A DNA stretch of 64,000 nucleotides from DATAEG01 sp051001975 (GCA_051001975.1 JBPCMU010000051.1:12390-76389), one strand, 5' to 3'. Positions 1 to 8,605 are shown, counted from the first letter of the stretch. Notes: generated by a model from the letters alone, not told the origin. Made by a program: numbers and translations.

Positions 1-1032
1 CGCGCCGCCGTGCACGTTCACGATCGACGGGTCGAGTTCGGGCCAGTCGGCCAGACACGCGAGCGACTGCGCCGCGAAGGCCTCGTTCAGCTCGACCATC
101 GCCAGGTCGCCCCAGCCGATACCGGCCCGGCGCAGTGCCAGGTTCGCAGCTGCCACCGGGCCGATGCCGAAGTACTGCGGTTCCACGGCCGCGACCCCAC
201 GCGCGACCACGCGGGCCAGCGGGGTGGCGCCGGCCGTCGCCGCGCCGGCCTCGTCGCCGATCAACAGGGCTGCGGCACCGTCGTTGAGCGGTGAGGCGTT
301 GCCGGCAGTCACCGTGCCCTCCGGGCGGAAGGCCGGCTTCAGTTTCGCCAGCGTCTCGACGGTGGAGTCCGGCCGGATGCACTCGTCACGCGGTAGGTCC
401 ACGCCGGGCACCACGACCACCTCCGCGTCGTACCTGCCGGCTGCCCACGCCGCTGCGGCCTTCTGATGGCTCGCTGCGGCGAACGCATCCTGTGCTTCGC
501 GGCCGATGCCGTACTTCTCGGCCAGCAACTCGGTCGCCTCGCCGAGTGTCACCGTCCAGTCCGCCGGCATCTGCTTGTTCACCATCCGCCAGCCCAGCGT
601 GGTGGAGTGCAAGGTCTCCGACCCGGCCGGGAAGGCTCGCGACGGCTTGAGCAGCACCCAGGGCGCCCGGCTCATCGACTCGACCCCACCGGCGATGGCC
701 AGCGAGACGTCGCCGACTGCGACCGCTCGGTTCGCCTCGATGAGTGCCTCCAGCCCGGAGCCGCAGAGCCGGTTCAGCGTCACTCCCGGAACCGACGTGG
801 GCAGGCCGGCCAGCAGCACCGCCATCCGGGCCACGTCGCGGTTGTCCTCACCGGCGGTGTTGGCGGCCCCGAAGAAGACGTCGTCGATCCGGGCCGGGTC
901 GAGCGACGGGCTGCGCTCGACGACGCTGCGCACCACGTGTGATGCCAGGTCGTCGGGCCGGACCCCGGCCAGCGCGCCGCCGAAGCGTCCGATCGGGGTG
1001 CGGACCGCGTCGAGGATGAGGGTGTCGTTCAC
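1..1032 (-). CDS. Acetyl-CoA C-acyltransferase (thiolase), C-terminus outside window
   Basis: Thiolase that condenses or cleaves acyl-CoA and acetyl-CoA, as in beta-oxidation or beta-ketoadipate breakdown. The GTG start at 1032 gives a protein opening MNDTLILDAVRTPIGRFGG. The nucleophilic cysteine is visible in NRLCGSGLEA at about residue 90, and NEAFAAQ follows later. At the window edge the reading ends in VNVHGGA, the beginning of the glycine/histidine signature, so 344 residues are seen and about 50 are missing. The opening residues and the cysteine context resemble PcaF-type thiolases, but substrate cannot be fixed from this. A GGAAGG ribosome-binding site precedes the start. Confidence 0.93.
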   Translation of the reverse strand, partial: MNDTLILDAVRTPIGRFGGALAGVRPDDLASHVVRSVVERSPSLDPARIDDVFFGAANTAGEDNRDVARMAVLLAGLPTSVPGVTLNRLCGSGLEALIEANRAVAVGDVSLAIAGGVESMSRAPWVLLKPSRAFPAGSETLHSTTLGWRMVNKQMPADWTVTLGEATELLAEKYGIGREAQDAFAAASHQKAAAAWAAGRYDAEVVVVPGVDLPRDECIRPDSTVETLAKLKPAFRPEGTVTAGNASPLNDGAAALLIGDEAGAATAGATPLARVVARGVAAVEPQYFGIGPVAAANLALRRAGIGWGDLAMVELNEAFAAQSLACLADWPELDPSIVNVHGGA

Positions 1033-1125
1033 TGTGGGCCTTCCGTCATCGGGTGCCCCGCGTGGACGGGGAGCGCGGCTGATACTCCGGCGCCGATAGT
1101 GCCACCCGGTGCCCGTCCCGAACCT

Positions 1126-1196
1126 GTTGAGTGGTGCGATCGGCAGTTGAGTGGTGCGAAATATCGCACCACTCGACGGGAACCGCACCACTCAAC
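1126..1196. repeat. Nested double inverted repeat
   Basis: Between the divergent thiolase and small-protein genes, the motif GAGTGGTGCG occurs four times, two direct and two inverted. The inner pair (1149-1159 and 1164-1174) is a perfect 11-bp stem with a four-base AATA loop. The outer pair (1126-1138 and 1184-1196) is a perfect 13-bp stem reading GTTGAGTGGTGCG. It could be a paired operator or a structured RNA. No T-tract follows, so a classical terminator is unlikely. Confidence 0.85.
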
Positions 1197-1283
1197 GGGT
1201 GGGGACGCGGTCGGCGAGAGGTGTACAAGAAGTATTTAACAAAGGTGGTTGCACAATAGCTCTTGTGGACTTATGGTTGTGCC

Positions 1284-1502
1284 ATGACGACGACGACGCA
1301 GGACCTCCGCATCCCGATCCACCCGGGCGCGGCGAGTGAGCCGACCCGGGCCCCGGCCGATCTCTCCTGGTGGAGCCGACTGGTCCGCAGCTTCCGGTCC
1401 ACCGGCCCGATGACCACCGACCCGGCTGCCGTCCGGCGCGAGGCCCAGCGCCTTCGCCAGGAGCAGGACCGTTACGTCACCACCCGAGCGCTCGGTCTGT
1501 AG
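1284..1502 (+). CDS. Small hypothetical protein, 72 aa
   Basis: Short reading frame from ATG 1284 that ends 12 bases before the ArsR-type regulator, so the two are probably cotranscribed. It opens MTTTTQDLRIPIHPG, has a WWSRLVRSF segment, and ends in a charged helix (RREAQRLRQEQDRY). I recognise no domain. A TTG start 21 bases upstream is also in frame. GCACAA and TTGTGC half-sites lie just before the start (about 1250-1282) and could be an autoregulatory site for the neighbouring regulator, but this is weak. Confidence 0.6.
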   Translation: MTTTTQDLRIPIHPGAASEPTRAPADLSWWSRLVRSFRSTGPMTTDPAAVRREAQRLRQEQDRYVTTRALGL

Positions 1503-1514
1503 CAAGCTGTCCCC

Positions 1515-2072
1515 ATGAGCAAGCCCACTCGTGACGTCACCGACGCCAAGGTTCTGTCCGCGCTGTCGCATCCGCTGCGCAGCAGGTTGCTGGACATCCT
1601 GAAGGTGGACGGCCCGGCGACGGCGAGCACGCTGGCTGAACGCACCGACCAGGCGGTCGGCAACATCAGCCATCACCTCAAGGTGCTCGCCCAGTGCGAG
1701 CTGATCGCCGAGGCGCCGGAGCTGGCGAAGGACCGCCGGGAACGCTGGTGGCGCACCATCCCGATGCGGATCCGCTGGAGCAGCGAATCCTTTGTCGATG
1801 ATGCGAGCGCAGAAGCGGTTGCCCGCGCGGCCAGTTCCCGAAATCTGGAGAAGCATTTTGAGCTGGCCCGAGCCGCCCTGATGGCCGAGGAAGAGGACGA
1901 CCAGACGTTCTCCACCGACACCTGGCTGCGAATGACCTCCGAGGAGCTCGTCCAACTGTCCGAGCAGATCGTGGCCGTCGTGCAGCAATGGGCCGATCGA
2001 GACCTGCCCGATGACGGCCAAGAGCGTCGCCCGTCCTACTTCTTCGCGCACGGATTCCCCGCGCAGCCCTAA
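1515..2072 (+). CDS. ArsR-family winged-helix transcriptional regulator
   Basis: DNA-binding regulator of 185 residues. The N-terminal half is a winged helix: LSHPLRSRLLDIL, then the recognition-helix region AERTDQAVGNISHHLKVL and a wing ending RRERWWRTI. The C-terminal half is a predicted helical extension with no obvious metal-binding cysteines, so it is more likely a helix-turn-helix_20 type regulator than an arsenic sensor. It follows a 72-residue protein with a 12-base gap and overlaps the convergent fructosamine-kinase gene by four bases. The target is not evident. Confidence 0.88.
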   Translation: MSKPTRDVTDAKVLSALSHPLRSRLLDILKVDGPATASTLAERTDQAVGNISHHLKVLAQCELIAEAPELAKDRRERWWRTIPMRIRWSSESFVDDASAEAVARAASSRNLEKHFELARAALMAEEEDDQTFSTDTWLRMTSEELVQLSEQIVAVVQQWADRDLPDDGQERRPSYFFAHGFPAQP

Positions 2073-2842
2073 CTCCCTTCCAGCAGCAGCGTCTGGCGCG
2101 CGGCGTGCTGTAGTTCGCGCCCGTACCCAGGCCCGTAACCAGCGGCATGCACGGCCAGTGGATGAAGCTGATGCAGCGGGATCCGCTCGCGCCAGCCCTC
2201 GCGTAGCGGCCGGCTCGCCTCGTACCCCGCCAGGATCTCCTCCAGGAGCGGGCAGCCGAAGAGCGAAAGCATCGCCAGGTCGGTCTCCCGGTGCCCGCCG
2301 TGCGCGGCCGGGTCGATGAGCACAACGCCATCGGTGGTCCAGAAGACGTTTCCGGTCCACAGGTCGCCGTGCAACCGGGCCGGCGGTTCCGCGTCGTCGA
2401 AGGCACCGGCCGCGACGAGTTCGCAGGCCCGGTCGATGTCCACGCGTTGGTCGGCCGAGACGTTGCCGACGGCCACCGCGATCTTCAGGAACGGCCGCAC
2501 CCGTTCCGCGATGTAGAACTCACCCCATCGGTCGTGCGGTGTGCTGGGCATCGGTCGGCTGCCGATGAACAGCTGGCCGGCGAATCCCGGCGGCGGACTG
2601 CCGAATGCAGCCGCACCGGCGGCGTGCATCCCGGCCAGGCGGGCGCCGAACTCGCGAGCGGCAGCCACCGTGGGAGCTGCGGCGTGCAGCCGGCGCAGCT
2701 CGATATGGTCGGCGTCGACGCTGCGTACATCAGCGGTCCGCGCGCCGCCCTCAGCCAGCCACCGGAGTCCGGCCGCCTCGGCCGGATAGAAGTCCGGGTG
2801 GGCGCCGGGTCGCGTCTTGCTGAATACATTGGGCGTGCTCAT
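2069..2842 (-). CDS. Fructosamine/ketosamine-3-kinase family protein
   Basis: Aminoglycoside-phosphotransferase-fold kinase of 257 residues resembling fructosamine-3-kinases, which phosphorylate glycated amines so that they decompose (protein deglycation). HGDLWTGN at residues 158-165 carries the catalytic Asp and the metal-binding Asn. DPAAHGGHRETDLA at 177-190 carries the DFG-equivalent Asp. Length is slightly below the usual 280-290 because the N-terminal ATP-binding lobe is short. The 3' end overlaps the convergent ArsR gene. Confidence 0.85.
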   Translation of the reverse strand: MSTPNVFSKTRPGAHPDFYPAEAAGLRWLAEGGARTADVRSVDADHIELRRLHAAAPTVAAAREFGARLAGMHAAGAAAFGSPPPGFAGQLFIGSRPMPSTPHDRWGEFYIAERVRPFLKIAVAVGNVSADQRVDIDRACELVAAGAFDDAEPPARLHGDLWTGNVFWTTDGVVLIDPAAHGGHRETDLAMLSLFGCPLLEEILAGYEASRPLREGWRERIPLHQLHPLAVHAAGYGPGYGRELQHAARQTLLLEGS

Positions 2843-2872
2843 CTTGCGCCGCGTCCTGATCGATCCGGCCGT

Positions 2873-3058
2873 CTAACGCGATCGGGACGTGTCCGCGGGC
2901 AGCGGCGCACGGGCCATCGACAACTCGCCGCCCTCGCAGCAGGGCATCAGGAAGTAGCACTTCGGGCACAACCACTTCGAGCCGTTGCCGTAGGGCGCAA
3001 GGTCGGCGTCTCCGCATTGTGGGCACGGTTCGGTCGACGTCGAGCAGGAGCTGTCCAT
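2873..3058 (-). CDS. Small zinc-ribbon protein, 61 aa
   Basis: Short protein with two CxxC knuckles (CPQCG at about residue 12 and CPKCY at about 32) and a further CC pair, enough for a zinc ribbon. It opens MDSSCSTSTEPCPQCG. The gene lies 30 bases upstream of the fructosamine-kinase gene on the same strand, so the two may form an operon. Function is unknown; small zinc ribbons of this kind often bind nucleic acid or protein. Confidence 0.65.
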   Translation of the reverse strand: MDSSCSTSTEPCPQCGDADLAPYGNGSKWLCPKCYFLMPCCEGGELSMARAPLPADTSRSR

Positions 3059-3112
3059 GCCCGAACGCTACGACCGCCACCCCGCGGTGCAGTGCACCGA
3101 CGCGCGCAGTTC

Positions 3113-3604
3113 TCAGAGGACGTGCACGCCGTACATCTCGCCGAGTGGGTCGGCGATCAGCTCGATGCGGGCACCATCCGGGTCGCAGAAGTACACCGAG
3201 ACGCCGCTGTGCACCTCGGGCTCGACGCCGGCGTCGGTCAGTCGCTGTATCAGGGTCTGCCAGTTCTCCGGGTCGACGGAGATCGCGCAGTGATGCAGCC
3301 CACCGAGCACCTCGGCATACGGCCCGACGCCCAACCCGGGGAAGTCGAAGAAGGCCAGCAGGTTGCCGTTGCCGATGTCGAAGAAGAAGTGCGACGAGCC
3401 GGGGTAGTCGCGGTTCTCGATCAATTCGGTGAGCGGGAAGCCGAGGACGTCCTGGTAGAAGCGGATCGTCGCTTCGACGTCGCTGCTGATCAGCGCGGTG
3501 TGGTGCAGGCCGCGCGCGGTGGAGGCCGGCCGCTCGGCACCGGGACGGACGTGGGCGGTACGGAGCTGGGCGCGCCGGTCGGCGAGCGCATCGAGATCGG
3601 GCAC
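3113..3604 (-). CDS. VOC (glyoxalase/dioxygenase fold) family protein
   Basis: A 163-residue vicinal-oxygen-chelate protein with GTG start at 3604. The betaalphabetabetabeta halves are visible: HHTALISSDVEATIRFYQ then LGFPLTEL in the first, and HHCAISVDPENWQTLIQRL with YFCDPDGARIELI in the second. Metal ligands would be the His near residue 34, the His of LHHCAIS and the Glu of RIELI. The ligand layout fits a glyoxalase I or extradiol dioxygenase relative; substrate unknown. Confidence 0.85.
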   Translation of the reverse strand: MPDLDALADRRAQLRTAHVRPGAERPASTARGLHHTALISSDVEATIRFYQDVLGFPLTELIENRDYPGSSHFFFDIGNGNLLAFFDFPGLGVGPYAEVLGGLHHCAISVDPENWQTLIQRLTDAGVEPEVHSGVSVYFCDPDGARIELIADPLGEMYGVHVL

Positions 3605-3653
3605 CGGTGCCTCCAGGGCTGGCTGGTGCGCTCACGGTAGGCCAGGCGCTGGG

Positions 3654-4454
3654 TCAGTCGGCGTCGGCACCCGACTCGGCGAGCAGGTCGTGCAATGCGG
3701 CGAATATGCCCGGCGTGGCGGTGATGGTCAGGTCGTCGCTCTCCGGCGTGCCGTGCAGGCCGCCCACCAGCGCGCCGGCTTCGCGGGCGATCAGCGCACC
3801 GGCGGCCCGGTCCCACGGGTTCAGCCCGCGTTCGTAATGCGCGTCCAGTCGGCCACACGCGACGTTGCACAGGTCGATCGCGGCGCTGCCGCCGCGGCGG
3901 ATGTCGCGTACCCGCACGATCACGTGCTGCAGGGTGCGCGCTTGCGCCGCGCGCCGGTCAATCGCGTAGCCGAACCCGGTGCCCACCAATGACTGGGCCA
4001 GGTCGTGCTGGCCGCTCACCGTGATCAGGTCGCCGTCCAGTCGGGCGCCGGACCCGATCGCGGCGGCCCAGGTCTCCCCGTCGGCCGGGTTGTGCACCAC
4101 TCCGGCGATCGCCTCGCCGGCCACCTCGGCCGCGATCGAGACGGCGTACTGCGGCAGGTCGTAGAGGTAGTTGACGGTGCCGTCGATCGGATCCACGACC
4201 CACGTCACCCCACTGGTCCCTGCGGTACCGCCGCCCTCCTCGCCGAGCATCGCGTCGTCCGGCCGGGCGCCGAGGAGCCGGGCGCGGATGAGCTGCTCGG
4301 ACTCGCGATCGGCATCGGTGACCACATCGGTGGCGCTGGACTTGGTGCCGGCCAGCGACACCCCGGCCCGGCGTCGGGTGAGGATCAACTCGCCGGCCTC
4401 GCGGGCCACGTCCTCGGCCATCCGTAACAGGGTGCCGGCATCGGGCTCGCTCAT
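3654..4454 (-). CDS. Inositol monophosphatase family phosphatase
   Basis: Mg-dependent phosphatase of 266 residues in the IMPase/FBPase superfamily. Metal ligands are in GEEGG and in WVVDPIDGTVNY, the family's first signature, and the second signature is in NPWDRAAGALIAREAGA. It could act on inositol phosphate, histidinol phosphate or a nucleotide phosphate; the family cannot be split from sequence alone. Its start overlaps the end of the upstream L7/L12-like gene by four bases (ATGA), so the two are translationally coupled. Confidence 0.88.
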   Translation of the reverse strand: MSEPDAGTLLRMAEDVAREAGELILTRRRAGVSLAGTKSSATDVVTDADRESEQLIRARLLGARPDDAMLGEEGGGTAGTSGVTWVVDPIDGTVNYLYDLPQYAVSIAAEVAGEAIAGVVHNPADGETWAAAIGSGARLDGDLITVSGQHDLAQSLVGTGFGYAIDRRAAQARTLQHVIVRVRDIRRGGSAAIDLCNVACGRLDAHYERGLNPWDRAAGALIAREAGALVGGLHGTPESDDLTITATPGIFAALHDLLAESGADAD

Positions 4455-4909
4455 CGCAACGCGTCGACGAATTGTTTTGCCTCGGCCAGCCCCATGCCGG
4501 TCTGCTCGTGGACGTACTTGACCGCGTGGATGGCGCCCTGTGTGTCCCGGATCTGGCGGGCAGCAGTGGCCAGGTCCGCGGCCGACGGCGCGGGTAGGGC
4601 CGACTGATCCGAGGTGAAGGCCGCTGGCGAGGTCGGGTCCGGCAGCCCAGTTGTGATGGCGTGCCCGGACTCGATGGCCTCAACCAGCTCCTTGGCGTCC
4701 TTGAGACCGATGGAGCGGGCCATCCGGACCTCCTTGATCGCCTGAATCTTCTTGCCCTGGCGCAGCAGGGTCTGCACCCGCTCGGTCAGTTCGACCGGCG
4801 CAGAGGGGGGGACCCCGACGTCGGCGTCGTCGGCTCGGTTCACGGCGCGGTCCACCGCAATGCCGATTCCGAGCACCACCAGGACCCCCGCCACCAAGTA
4901 CCAGATCAC
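4451..4909 (-). CDS. Membrane-anchored protein with two ribosomal L7/L12 C-terminal-like domains
   Basis: A 152-residue protein with an N-terminal transmembrane helix (IWYLVAGVLVVLGIGIAV) and two copies of an L7/L12 C-terminal-like motif: KKIQAIKEVRMARSIGLKDA with KELVEAI, and AIHAVKYVHEQTGMGLAEA with KQFVDAL. In ribosomes this domain contacts translation factors; membrane-tethered copies are common in actinobacteria and their role is not established. The gene precedes and overlaps the IMPase-like gene. Confidence 0.8.
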   Translation of the reverse strand: MIWYLVAGVLVVLGIGIAVDRAVNRADDADVGVPPSAPVELTERVQTLLRQGKKIQAIKEVRMARSIGLKDAKELVEAIESGHAITTGLPDPTSPAAFTSDQSALPAPSAADLATAARQIRDTQGAIHAVKYVHEQTGMGLAEAKQFVDALR

Positions 4910-4949
4910 GCGACGACGCTACCAACGCCGTCGATGTGCTCCGGTGCCC

Positions 4950-5093
4950 GGCGCCGTGAACGCGGGTCCTGCCGAGCGTTGGTCCGGGCGGGTGCGTCCG
5001 GGCTGAGGTTGCGAGGCCGGCGCCGTGAACGCGGGTCCTGCCGACCGTAGGTCCGGGCGGGTGCGTCCGGGCCGAGGTTGCGAGGCCGGCGCC
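4950..5093. repeat. 69-bp tandem repeat, two full copies
   Basis: Units run 4950-5018 and 5019-5087 and differ at about four positions; the start of a third copy (GGCGCC) is at 5088. Because 69 is a multiple of three, the repeat keeps reading frames open on both strands, producing 23-residue repeats (for example HGAGLATSARTHPPGPT on the minus strand) that need not be translated. It lies upstream of the L7/L12-like gene and the divergent DUF3145 gene. Confidence 0.9.
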
Positions 5094-5206
5094 ATGAACA
5101 AAGAGTGGCGCAAAGGGGGCCTCATGGGTCACAATGACCACGTACGTCACACCTGCTGGGGACGGCTGCGCTGGGGAAGGCGAAGCCGAATCAGTGGAGG
5201 TGTGTC

Positions 5207-5719
5207 ATGACCGGTGCCGCACGGCCTGTCGCGACCCGGGGAGTGGTGTTCATGCACTGCTGCCCTCCTGCGCTGGCCCCGCACGTCGAATGGGCCCTGG
5301 CCGGGGTACTCGGCCGTCCTGCTCGCCTGCCCTGGAGCGCCCAACCGGCCGCGCCGGGGCAGTTGCGCGCCGAAGCCACCTGGACCGGTCCCGTCGGTAC
5401 CGGCACCAAGCTGGCCGCTGCGCTGCGGGCCTGGCCCATGCTCAGCTACGAGATCACCGAGGATGCCTCCGCTGCCAACGACGGTGAGCGCCTAGCCCAC
5501 GTCCCGGGGCGTGGTTTCCACCGCGCGGCCGTGTCGGCCGACGGCGACATCCTGGTCAGCGAAGAGCGGCTGCGCGGCCTGCTGGGCCGGGCGCGGACCG
5601 CCGACGACTACGTGCACGGACTCCACGACCTGCTCGGCTCGGAATGGGATGCGGAGTTGGAGCCGTACCGCGAGGGCGGCGACGGTGCCCCGGTCACCCT
5701 CCTGCACCAAGCCATCTGA
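5207..5719 (+). CDS. DUF3145 family protein
   Basis: A 170-residue protein matching the actinobacterial DUF3145 family by its opening (TRGVVFMHCCPPALAPHVEW), the central GTGTKLAAALRAW segment and the end (WDAELEPYREGGDGAPVTL). TGGAGG sits six bases before the ATG. The family has no established biochemical role. It lies convergent to the acyl-CoA carboxylase beta gene at the end of the fatty-acid cluster, a neighbourhood that may be conserved. Confidence 0.88.
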   Translation: MTGAARPVATRGVVFMHCCPPALAPHVEWALAGVLGRPARLPWSAQPAAPGQLRAEATWTGPVGTGTKLAAALRAWPMLSYEITEDASAANDGERLAHVPGRGFHRAAVSADGDILVSEERLRGLLGRARTADDYVHGLHDLLGSEWDAELEPYREGGDGAPVTLLHQAI

Positions 5720-5758
5720 TCGAGTGGCGTGGCAGGTGGGCGGCCCGCGGCGGGCCGG

Positions 5759-7183
5759 CTACAGCGGTATGTTGCCGTGCGCGCCGCGTCCGGCCGGCTG
5801 GGCTGCGAGCGCCTCGGTGAGTCGGGCCCGGGTGCGGGCCGGCTGGACGATCTCGTCCACGACGCCAATATCCATGGCGCGACCCACGCCGCCGGCGATC
5901 CGCTCGTGCTCCGCCGCCAGTCGGGCGTGCAATGCCTCGCGTTCCCCGGGAAGTGCGGCAGCCAGCTTCTTGCGGTGCAGGATGCCGACCGCGGCCGTCG
6001 CCCCCATCACTGCCACTTCGGCGCCCGGCCAGGCGAACACCGCATTCGAGCCGAGCGAGCGGGCGTTCATCGCGATGTAGGCGCCGCCGTAGGCCTTGCG
6101 GGTCACCAGCGTCACCCGCGGCACCACCGCTTCGCCGAACGCGTGCAGCAACTTCGCGCCGCGCCGCACCACGCCGTCCCATTCCTGACCAACGCCGGGC
6201 AGGTAACCGGGCACGTCGACCAGGACGACGAGCGGCACACCGAACGCGTCGCACATCCGCACGAAACGGGCCGCCTTCTCCGCCGACGCCGAGTCGAGAC
6301 AGCCACCGAGCCGCAAGGGGTTGTTGGCGATCACGCCGACCGTGCGACCGGTCAACCGACCGAGCCCGATGACGACATTCGGCGCCCACTTGGCATGCAA
6401 CTCGGTGAAGGTGGCTTCGTCTAGGACGCCATTGATGAGCGGCCGCACATCGTAGGCGCGCTTCGGGTTGTCCGGCAGCAACGCAGAGACATCGGTATCC
6501 GCACCGATCGTCGAGTGGTCGAAGCTGCCTTGTGCGGCGAGCAGATCGGCCAGAGTGCGCGCGGCATCGATCGCGTCCTCGTCGGACCCGGTGGTCAGGT
6601 GCACCACGCCGCTGCGCCGGCCGTGGGTGTCCGAGCCGCCGAGTGATTCCATGTCGACGTTCTCACCCGTCACGCTGCGCACCACGTCCGGGCCGGTGAC
6701 GAATACCCGGCCGTTCGCCGACATGATGACCAGGTCGGTCAGGGCCGGCCCGTACGCCGCACCTCCGGCGGCCGCCCCGAGCACGACCGAGATCTGCGGC
6801 ACCCGGCCAGAGGCGCGGATCATCGCGGCGAACACCCGGCCGACCGCATCCAGCGCCTCGACGCCGTCGGCGAGCCGGGCACCGGCGCAGTGCCAGAGCC
6901 CGACCACCGGAATGCGATCGCGCACCGCGGTGTCGATGGCATCCACGATGTACTGGCAGCCGACCGAGCCCATCGCCCCGCCCATCACGGTGGCATCGGT
7001 GCAGAACGCGGTCACCGCGGAGCCGTTGATGGTGCCGCGCGCCGCGTAGACGCCACTCTTGTCGCGCGGGGAGAGCGGCTGCAGCGAATCGGGATCCAGC
7101 AATCGTTCGAGGCGCAGCTCCGGGTCGCGCGGGTCACGCATGACGTCGGACGCGGTGGCCGGTGGTTCGGCGACGACAGTCAT
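5759..7183 (-). CDS. accD: Acyl-CoA carboxylase beta subunit (carboxyltransferase)
   Basis: Carboxyltransferase subunit (474 residues) that moves CO2 from carboxybiotin to acetyl- or propionyl-CoA, making malonyl-CoA for the adjacent fatty-acid genes. Both crotonase-like halves are present, with oxyanion-hole glycines in VLGAAAGGAAYGPAL and in the later RKAYGGAYIAMNARSLG. It sits 18 bases downstream of fabF, as accD6 sits beside kasA/kasB in mycobacteria, which favours the AccD6-like role. The biotinylated alpha subunit is not in the window. Confidence 0.92.
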   Translation of the reverse strand: MTVVAEPPATASDVMRDPRDPELRLERLLDPDSLQPLSPRDKSGVYAARGTINGSAVTAFCTDATVMGGAMGSVGCQYIVDAIDTAVRDRIPVVGLWHCAGARLADGVEALDAVGRVFAAMIRASGRVPQISVVLGAAAGGAAYGPALTDLVIMSANGRVFVTGPDVVRSVTGENVDMESLGGSDTHGRRSGVVHLTTGSDEDAIDAARTLADLLAAQGSFDHSTIGADTDVSALLPDNPKRAYDVRPLINGVLDEATFTELHAKWAPNVVIGLGRLTGRTVGVIANNPLRLGGCLDSASAEKAARFVRMCDAFGVPLVVLVDVPGYLPGVGQEWDGVVRRGAKLLHAFGEAVVPRVTLVTRKAYGGAYIAMNARSLGSNAVFAWPGAEVAVMGATAAVGILHRKKLAAALPGEREALHARLAAEHERIAGGVGRAMDIGVVDEIVQPARTRARLTEALAAQPAGRGAHGNIPL

Positions 7184-7201
7184 CGATTCCTCAGGGTGTG
7201 A

Positions 7202-8437
7202 TCAGACCTTGCGAAACAACACGGACGCGTTGTGCCCGCCGAAGCCGAAGGAGTTGCAGATCGCGGCCGGCACGCTCATCGAGCGCGCCTCCCGGGGTAC
7301 GTCGACGCAGAGCTGCTCGTCCGGGTTCACCAGGTTCGCCGTCGGTGGGATGACGTCGTCGCGCACGGACAGCAACGTGGCGATGCTCTCCACCGCTCCG
7401 GCTGCGCCGATCAGGTGGCCGGTCATCGACTTCGTTGCAGTGACGACGGTCTGCTCGCCGAACAGCTGAGCCACTGCCTTCACCTCACCGATGTCGCCGA
7501 CCGGGGTGGACGTGGCGTGCGCGTTCACGTGCACCACGTCGGATTTGTCGATGCCGGCGCGGTCCAACGCCTGCTGCATGGCCCGCTTCTGCCCGGCACC
7601 TGCCGGGTCCGGCGCGGTGATGTGATGGCTGTCCGCGGTGACGCCGGCGCCGGCCAGGATGGCGTACGGCGCGCGACCGCGGGCGGCCGCATCCTTGCTC
7701 CGCTCCAGGATCAGCGCACCGGCACCTTCGCCGATCACGAAGCCGTCGCGGTCCCGGTCGAAGGGGCGTGACGCGTGCTCAGGATCGTCGTTGCGGGTGC
7801 TCATCGCCCGCATCTGGGCGAAGCCGCTGATCGTCAACGGATGGATGCACGCCTCTGCGCCGCCGACGATGACGAGGTCGGCGCGGCCGAGTTCGAGCAG
7901 GTCCAATCCGTAGGCGATCGCTTCGGCGCCGGACGCGCACGCACTCACCGGGGTGTGCACCCCGGCCCGGGCGACCAACTTGAGCCCGACATAGGCGGCC
8001 GGCCCGTTGGGCATGTCCATCGGGATCAGCATCGGGCTGACCTTGCTCGGCCCGCGGGCGAGCATCAGGTCGTGCTGGTCGATGAGGCTGGTGACCCCGC
8101 CGACCCCGGTGCCGAACACCACGGCGACCCGCTCGGGAACCAGGCCGTTCTCCGCCGAGGTGCCGACGAAGCCGGCATCGGCCCAGGCTTCGTCGGCGGC
8201 CACGATGGCAGCCTGCTGGCTGCGGTCCATCCGACGGGCCTGCGCGCGGGGGATAAGATCGGCCGGGTTGACGGCCATCCTTGCGGCGAACCGCACCGGC
8301 AGCTCAGCAGCCCACTCCTCGGTGAGTGAAGCCACCCCGGACCGGCCGTTCAGCATCCCGTCCCAGGTCGCCTTGACGTCACCTCCGAGCGGAGTCGTCG
8401 CGCCGATACCCGTAACAACAATGTCGTCTCTGCTCAT
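7202..8437 (-). CDS. fabF: Beta-ketoacyl-ACP synthase II (FabF/KasA type)
   Basis: Elongating condensing enzyme of type II fatty-acid synthesis, 411 residues. Catalytic Cys167 is in VSACASGAEA, His307 in VNAHATSTPVGD and His341 in KSMTGHLIGAAGAVE, with Lys336 before it. It lies between acpP and accD. The mycobacterial equivalent (kasA) extends long chains; which chain lengths this one prefers cannot be read from the sequence. Confidence 0.95.
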   Translation of the reverse strand: MSRDDIVVTGIGATTPLGGDVKATWDGMLNGRSGVASLTEEWAAELPVRFAARMAVNPADLIPRAQARRMDRSQQAAIVAADEAWADAGFVGTSAENGLVPERVAVVFGTGVGGVTSLIDQHDLMLARGPSKVSPMLIPMDMPNGPAAYVGLKLVARAGVHTPVSACASGAEAIAYGLDLLELGRADLVIVGGAEACIHPLTISGFAQMRAMSTRNDDPEHASRPFDRDRDGFVIGEGAGALILERSKDAAARGRAPYAILAGAGVTADSHHITAPDPAGAGQKRAMQQALDRAGIDKSDVVHVNAHATSTPVGDIGEVKAVAQLFGEQTVVTATKSMTGHLIGAAGAVESIATLLSVRDDVIPPTANLVNPDEQLCVDVPREARSMSVPAAICNSFGFGGHNASVLFRKV

Positions 8438-8474
8438 GACGCCGCCTTCGCAAGCTCAGTCGGCGGGGTCCCTG

Positions 8475-8509
8475 CGAAGACGCGGAGTGCTCTTTGCGGA
8501 GCGTCTTCG
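8475..8509. promoter_or_regulatory. Hairpin in the acpP-fabF intergenic space
   Basis: CGAAGACGC (8475-8483) and GCGTCTTCG (8501-8509) form a perfect 9-bp stem around a 17-base loop within the 168-base gap between acpP and fabF. There is no T-tract. It could act as an RNA processing or stability element that separates acpP from fabF expression. Confidence 0.55.
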
Positions 8510-8605
8510 TGGGGTGCACGTACGCGCCTGGACCTACGGTCGGCGCGAGAACGTCGGTGTTCCGCGCATCGCACAGTCATCATCGGGCTCCTCGGCGTAC
8601 GGGGA

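Noticed and set aside
4680..5150. Minus-strand reading frame with 23-residue repeats
   Set aside because: It overlaps the L7/L12-like gene in another frame. The repeats follow from the 69-bp DNA repeat, and there is no resemblance to known proteins.
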